This document shows, piece by piece, positions 7,492 to 8,002 of a stretch of 8,002 nt of DNA (the first letter of the stretch is position 1; each line of letters starts with the position of its first letter). The position numbers and the translations under genes were made by a program. This DNA comes from Desulfobacteraceae bacterium (lineage in GTDB: Bacteria > Desulfobacterota > DSM-4660 > Desulfatiglandales > Desulfatiglandaceae), in the NCBI GenBank assembly GCA_030597505.1, contig JAUVRS010000103.1, forward strand, positions 1 through 8,002, given 5' to 3'. Under the pieces are notes generated by a model. The model was not told where the DNA came from. It ran no database searches and worked only from the letters and a program-made list of their open reading frames with translations.

Positions 7492-8002
7492 ATGACACCT
7501 TCAATACGACTTGGCGGCTTTAAGCTTCTGCAAGAGGTGACCTGGATTTCGGTGACCAACCCTGGAAGAGACAAAGGGTTGCCGGGGGAACTGAGCAGCC
7601 TTTTGGCAGGGGAAAAAACAAACCTCCCCTTTTTTACATGTGGGAACGAGGACTGGGAATGGGGGCTAAACCTCGTTATTGAAGCCAAGGATGAAGAAAA
7701 GACGATAGGCCTCCTTCAACATAATTTTTGCGGGGCACACCTCGCAACCACCAGGGCTGTTATTCTCTCCATATTCCCCCACCAGGGAAACCCTGAGACC
7801 CTGGGGGCACTTCTTGTTGCCTTTGGCAGGGCAGGAGTAAACCCTGTTGCAATAACCAACTCCCACTCATCCATCTCGGTGGTCCTGGATGAAACTGCTG
7901 TTAACAAGGCCACGAATGCCCTGTTCGGGCCATTCAGCTTTAGTGCTTACCGAAGCCCCGCCGACTGGAAACTGGCTCAGAAAGGTAAAGAAACGCTCTA
8001 CA
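7492..8002 (+). CDS. ACT-domain-like protein (aspartate kinase regulatory-domain type), 3' end outside window
   Basis: An open frame runs from ATG 7492 to the window edge: 170 residues and no stop, following the response regulator stop after 48 bases. The second half resembles the paired ACT domains of aspartate kinases: 'AVILSIFPHQGNPETLGALL' is followed by 'AGVNPVAITNSHSSISVVLD' and an 'AVNKATNALFGPFSF' helix-strand. The first half starts 'IRLGGFKLLQEVTWISVTN', and a further ACT-like fold there is possible. No kinase domain is present upstream. This fits a free-standing ACT regulatory or ligand-binding protein, probably sensing an amino acid or small metabolite; that is inference. No strong Shine-Dalgarno lies close to ATG 7492 (only GGGA at 7476-7479), so the start is less certain. 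TTG at 7465 is an alternative. Confidence 0.68.
   Translation, partial: MTPSIRLGGFKLLQEVTWISVTNPGRDKGLPGELSSLLAGEKTNLPFFTCGNEDWEWGLNLVIEAKDEEKTIGLLQHNFCGAHLATTRAVILSIFPHQGNPETLGALLVAFGRAGVNPVAITNSHSSISVVLDETAVNKATNALFGPFSFSAYRSPADWKLAQKGKETLY

Overview
The window looks like part of the chromosome of a strictly anaerobic, selenocysteine-using bacterium. Desulfobacterota (sulfate reducers or syntrophs related to Desulfobacterales) is the most likely group. This rests on the gene content (HdrA, MvhD, MetV, MetF), the dense Fe-S proteins and two in-frame UGA codons that read as selenocysteine. The assignment is an inference from gene content; there is no rRNA here to confirm it.

Layout, all on the + strand. 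Positions 1-369 hold the C-terminal end of a methylenetetrahydrofolate reductase (MetF)-like protein cut by the window edge. Positions 388-4839 hold a giant HdrA-type flavoprotein of 1483 residues. A plain ORF caller breaks it at a TGA at 577-579, which sits where HdrA proteins carry a conserved Cys. It is a composite: HdrA module 1, split by an inserted GltD-like NAD(P)H/FAD module, then a second HdrA module and a two-cluster ferredoxin tail. Positions 4836-5270 hold MvhD, which overlaps the hdrA stop and is also interrupted by a selenocysteine TGA (4884-4886). Plausible bacterial SECIS hairpins follow both TGAs with nearly identical geometry. After a 93-base gap with a hairpin come metV (5364-6032) and metF (6029-6970), overlapping by 4 bases. 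A possible promoter lies at 6974-7002. It precedes a stand-alone CheY-like response regulator (7063-7443) and the start of an ACT-domain-like protein that runs off the right edge (7492-8002). No gene-free stretch exceeds 93 bases, and no mobile elements, tRNAs, rRNAs or CRISPR arrays were seen.

How the genes work together (inference): MetV-MetF with HdrA and MvhD recalls the MetVF-HdrCBA-MvhD enzyme of acetogens such as Moorella, where methylene-tetrahydrofolate reduction in the methyl branch of the Wood-Ljungdahl pathway is tied to Hdr-type electron transfer. Here no hdrB or hdrC is visible. HdrA is instead doubled and carries its own NAD(P)H-type module, and a second MetF-like protein is encoded just upstream. 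The most interesting reading is a variant, doubly seleno-dependent, possibly flavin-bifurcating or confurcating methylene-THF reductase/dehydrogenase complex. The last two genes look like a separate regulatory or unrelated unit.
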